A stretch of 8,199 nucleotides of DNA from UBA5287 sp041672395 (lineage in GTDB: Bacteria > Bacteroidota > Bacteroidia > Bacteroidales > Dysgonomonadaceae), in the NCBI GenBank assembly GCA_041672395.1, contig JBAYZS010000079.1, positions 1-8,199 on the forward strand, given 5' to 3'. The number at the start of each line of letters is the position of its first letter. Position 1 is the first letter of the stretch. The notes beneath the pieces are model-generated. The model was given only the letters and a program-made list of their open reading frames with translations. It did no database searches and was not told where the DNA came from. Below are positions 5,553-8,199 of this stretch, piece after piece. The position numbers and the translations under genes are program-made.

Positions 5553-8102
5553 ATGGATACTAACTTTACTCAGCGAGTCAGAGACATTATGGTTTACAGC
5601 CGTGAAGAAGCCGAACGACTCCAAAACAATTATATTGGGCCTGAACATCTTTTGTTAGGTATACTTCGTGATGGCGAAGGACTTGCAATACAATTGATGC
5701 AAGATTTTGATGTCGATCTCAAAGCCCTCAAAGAATCTATAGATGATTCTGTACGCAATGTGCAGGAATCTTTATCTATAGTTAATGAACTAGTCATCAA
5801 CAAAAGCACAGAGAAAGTACTCAAGATGAGCATCTTGGAATCAAGACTCTCAAAGAGCCCGGAGACAGATGCCGAACATATTTTGCTGGCTTTGTTGAAA
5901 GAAAAAAGTATTCCGGTAAACAAAATACTTAAAAAGTTCAATCTTGAATATTCAAACGCATTTACTTATATTCAAAGCATTATGGATTCACGTAAGAATG
6001 TAGAGGATAATGATTCTGCAGCACCCGTTGAAAATTATTTTACCGACGATGATGATGCGGATTCTCCCGAAAAACCACCTTCGAATCAAGGTGGACAAAG
6101 TGGTACCGGTCAACAGAAGAGTTCTGATACTCCGGTTCTTGACAACTTTGGTACCGACATTACCCGAGCAGCAATTGAGAACCGACTTGACCCGGTGGTG
6201 GGAAGAGAAAAAGAGATTGAACGAATTGCACAGATACTGAGTCGCCGAAAAAAGAACAATCCTGTTCTGATTGGTGAACCGGGTGTTGGAAAATCAGCTA
6301 TAGTTGAAGGTTTGGCAATTCGTATCATCCAGAAAAAAGTGTCGCGTACGCTTTTCGATAAACGTGTTATTTCTCTGGATATGGCGTCTATTGTTGCAGG
6401 TACAAAGTACCGTGGACAATTTGAGGAACGCATCAAAGCCATTCTGAATGAACTCTCTAAAAATCCAAATGTCATTTTGTTTATTGATGAAATACATACT
6501 ATTATTGGAGCTGGAGGTACAACAGGATCTTTGGATGCTGCTAATATGTTGAAACCCGCGTTAGCACGTGGTGATATTCAGTGTATTGGTGCCACAACAC
6601 TGGATGAATATCGAAAATCAATTGAGAAAGATGGAGCCTTGGAACGCCGTTTTCAAAAGGTGATAGTTGATCCAACTAGTCCCGAAGAAACACTTCAGAT
6701 TCTGAAGAATATTAAAGAGCGTTACGAAGAGCATCATAATGTAAAATATACAGATGATGCACTGGATGCATGCGTAAAATTGACTAATCGATATATTACT
6801 GATCGCAATTTTCCGGATAAAGCTATTGATGCCCTGGACGAGGCCGGAGCGCGTGTTCATATTTCAAATATCGTAATTCCTAAGGCTATAGAACAAATGG
6901 AAGCGGAATTGAAAGAAGTTGAACAGCTGAAAAATGATGCTGTTAAAGCTCAGAAATATGAATTGGCTGCAAGTTATCGAGATAAACAGCGACAACTGTT
7001 ACTTGCGTTGGATGCAGAAGAAGAACGTTGGCAAAAGGAGCTTAAAGAAAAGCCAGAAATGGTTGATGAAGAGAAAGTTGCCGAAGTTGTGGCTATGATT
7101 TCTGGAGTTCCTGTTCAACGAATTGCTCAAGCAGAAGGTCAACGCCTTGTTGAGATGAAAGAGATATTGAAATCACAAGTGATTGGACAGGACGAAGCGA
7201 TTGGTAAAGTGGTGAAAGCTATTCAGCGTAATCGTGTTGGATTGAAAGACCCCAACAAACCAATTGGAACGTTCATGTTTCTTGGACCTACAGGCGTTGG
7301 TAAAACCTTGTTGGCTAAAAAACTGGCAGAATATCTTTTTGACTCTTCTGAAAACCTTATCCGCATTGACATGAGTGAATATATGGAGAAGTTCAATGTG
7401 TCGCGTTTGGTTGGTGCACCTCCGGGATATGTAGGTTATGAAGAGGGAGGACAGCTGACAGAGAAAGTACGCCGACGCCCATATTCAGTGGTGTTACTCG
7501 ATGAAATTGAGAAAGCTCATGCCGATGTTTATAACATTTTGTTGCAGATATTGGATGAAGGTCATGTTACTGACAGTTTGGGCAGGAAGATCGATTTCAG
7601 GAATACTATCATTATAATGACATCTAATATCGGTACACGAGAGCTAAAAGATTTCAGTCGCGGAATTGGCTTTAACACAAATGCCAACGTAAATAATTCT
7701 GATTACTCCAGAAGTGTTATTCAGAAAGCATTGAACAAAGCATTCGCTCCTGAATTCTTGAATCGTGTTGACGATATCGTAATGTTCAACCAACTGAGTA
7801 GAGAATCTATCAATGAGATTATAGATCTGGAATTGAAAGGCTTATACAAGCGAATTGGAGAACTTGGATACGAAGTTATTCTCTCTGAAGAAGCTAAAGA
7901 CTTCATCGCTGAAAAAGGATATGATATACAATTTGGTGCACGTCCACTTAAACGGGCAATCCAAAAATACATTGAAGATGAAATGGCAGAGATGATTTTG
8001 CTAAGTGGACTTAAAGGCGGTGAAACAATTCTGGTTGATTTTGATAAAGAGAATCAAAAGATCATAATGAAGAAAGCTGAACATGAACAACATGAAAGTT
8101 AA
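5553..8102 (+). CDS. clpC: ClpC, AAA+ unfoldase subunit of the ClpCP protease
   Basis: A hexameric ATP-driven unfoldase that threads proteins into the ClpP peptidase in the cytosol. The 849 residues contain the duplicated Clp N-domain (about 1-148, with IGPEHLLLGILRDGEG and AEHILLALLKE). A long acidic and Q/G/S-rich linker follows (150-195). The D1 ring has Walker A GEPGVGKS (241-248), pore loop KYRG (285-288), Walker B VILFIDE (307-313) and ERR (364-366). A short middle domain holds a UVR-like helix pair (about 457-482), typical of ClpC; ClpB has a much longer one. The D2 ring has Walker A GPTGVGKT (578-585), pore loop GYVG (625-628), Walker B VVLLDE (646-651) and sensor-2 GARPLKR (795-801). 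The ClpP-docking loop is IGF at 705-707, which excludes ClpB. The protein is about 40 residues longer than B. subtilis ClpC, mainly in the linker. It stands alone, with its own promoter region and terminator. Confidence 0.97.
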   Translation: MDTNFTQRVRDIMVYSREEAERLQNNYIGPEHLLLGILRDGEGLAIQLMQDFDVDLKALKESIDDSVRNVQESLSIVNELVINKSTEKVLKMSILESRLSKSPETDAEHILLALLKEKSIPVNKILKKFNLEYSNAFTYIQSIMDSRKNVEDNDSAAPVENYFTDDDDADSPEKPPSNQGGQSGTGQQKSSDTPVLDNFGTDITRAAIENRLDPVVGREKEIERIAQILSRRKKNNPVLIGEPGVGKSAIVEGLAIRIIQKKVSRTLFDKRVISLDMASIVAGTKYRGQFEERIKAILNELSKNPNVILFIDEIHTIIGAGGTTGSLDAANMLKPALARGDIQCIGATTLDEYRKSIEKDGALERRFQKVIVDPTSPEETLQILKNIKERYEEHHNVKYTDDALDACVKLTNRYITDRNFPDKAIDALDEAGARVHISNIVIPKAIEQMEAELKEVEQLKNDAVKAQKYELAASYRDKQRQLLLALDAEEERWQKELKEKPEMVDEEKVAEVVAMISGVPVQRIAQAEGQRLVEMKEILKSQVIGQDEAIGKVVKAIQRNRVGLKDPNKPIGTFMFLGPTGVGKTLLAKKLAEYLFDSSENLIRIDMSEYMEKFNVSRLVGAPPGYVGYEEGGQLTEKVRRRPYSVVLLDEIEKAHADVYNILLQILDEGHVTDSLGRKIDFRNTIIIMTSNIGTRELKDFSRGIGFNTNANVNNSDYSRSVIQKALNKAFAPEFLNRVDDIVMFNQLSRESINEIIDLELKGLYKRIGELGYEVILSEEAKDFIAEKGYDIQFGARPLKRAIQKYIEDEMAEMILLSGLKGGETILVDFDKENQKIIMKKAEHEQHES

Positions 8103-8129
8103 TTTCATTATTCAATTATAAATTTATCT

Positions 8130-8170
8130 GCGGGGGTACATATTATATTTTTTGTATCCCTGCTGTTTTT
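8130..8170 (+). terminator. Intrinsic terminator of clpC
   Basis: GCGGGGGTACA (8130-8140) pairs with TGTATCCCTGC (8153-8163) to give an 11-bp stem with two G-U wobbles and a 12-nt A/T loop. TGTTTTT follows directly at 8164-8170. The stem is the most GC-rich segment of the spacer and begins 27 nt after the clpC stop codon. It should end the clpC transcript. The remaining 29 bases to the window edge show no feature. Confidence 0.8.
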
Positions 8171-8199
8171 AATAATTTATCGTTACAAAACAAAATCCT

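Noticed and set aside
1..8199. Mobile elements, CRISPR arrays, tRNA or rRNA genes
   Set aside because: No transposase or integrase motifs, no regularly spaced repeat-spacer pattern and no tRNA-like cloverleaf were seen. All long frames are explained by housekeeping or transport genes.

Overview
This window looks like ordinary chromosomal DNA from a Bacteroidota (Bacteroidetes) bacterium, most likely of the order Bacteroidales. Three things point there. The sequence is AT-rich, the GroES, GroEL and ClpC proteins read like the Bacteroides/Parabacteroides/Dysgonomonas type, and most starts have little or no Shine-Dalgarno sequence. TAnnTTTG-like promoter elements are also present. I cannot assign a genus from the sequence alone.

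Layout. The left part is on the minus strand. groES (685-413) is followed 32 bp later by the 5' part of groEL (from 380 and running off the left edge). Upstream of groES is a 285-bp intergenic region with a sigma-54-like -24/-12 element and three tandem 11-bp repeats. Next is a YdfG-like NADP-dependent short-chain dehydrogenase (1729-971, minus). From 1846 everything is on the plus strand. A tight four-gene run comprises a 77-residue DUF2007 protein, an AI-2E/PerM-family membrane protein, a lipoprotein substrate-binding protein of the FecB/BtuF type and a FecCD/BtuC-type permease. Spacings in this run are +16, -14 and +2 bp. After a 193-bp regulatory-looking gap comes a full-length clpC (5553-8102) with a convincing intrinsic terminator.

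How the genes fit together. GroES/GroEL (folding) and ClpC (ClpP-linked unfolding and degradation) are proteostasis machines at the two ends of the window. Both have a TGGCAC-N5-T(C/T)G(C/T)(A/T) element upstream, which suggests possible shared RpoN (sigma-54) control. The middle operon is an envelope transport unit: the binding lipoprotein and permease would form a metal-chelate or cobalamin importer, but no ATPase gene is present beside them. I found no mobile element, CRISPR array, tRNA or rRNA, and no clear novel enzyme system. The signals most worth following are regulatory: the phased 11-bp repeats upstream of groES, the two sigma-54-like elements, and the palindrome with a 30-bp-phased half-copy upstream of clpC.
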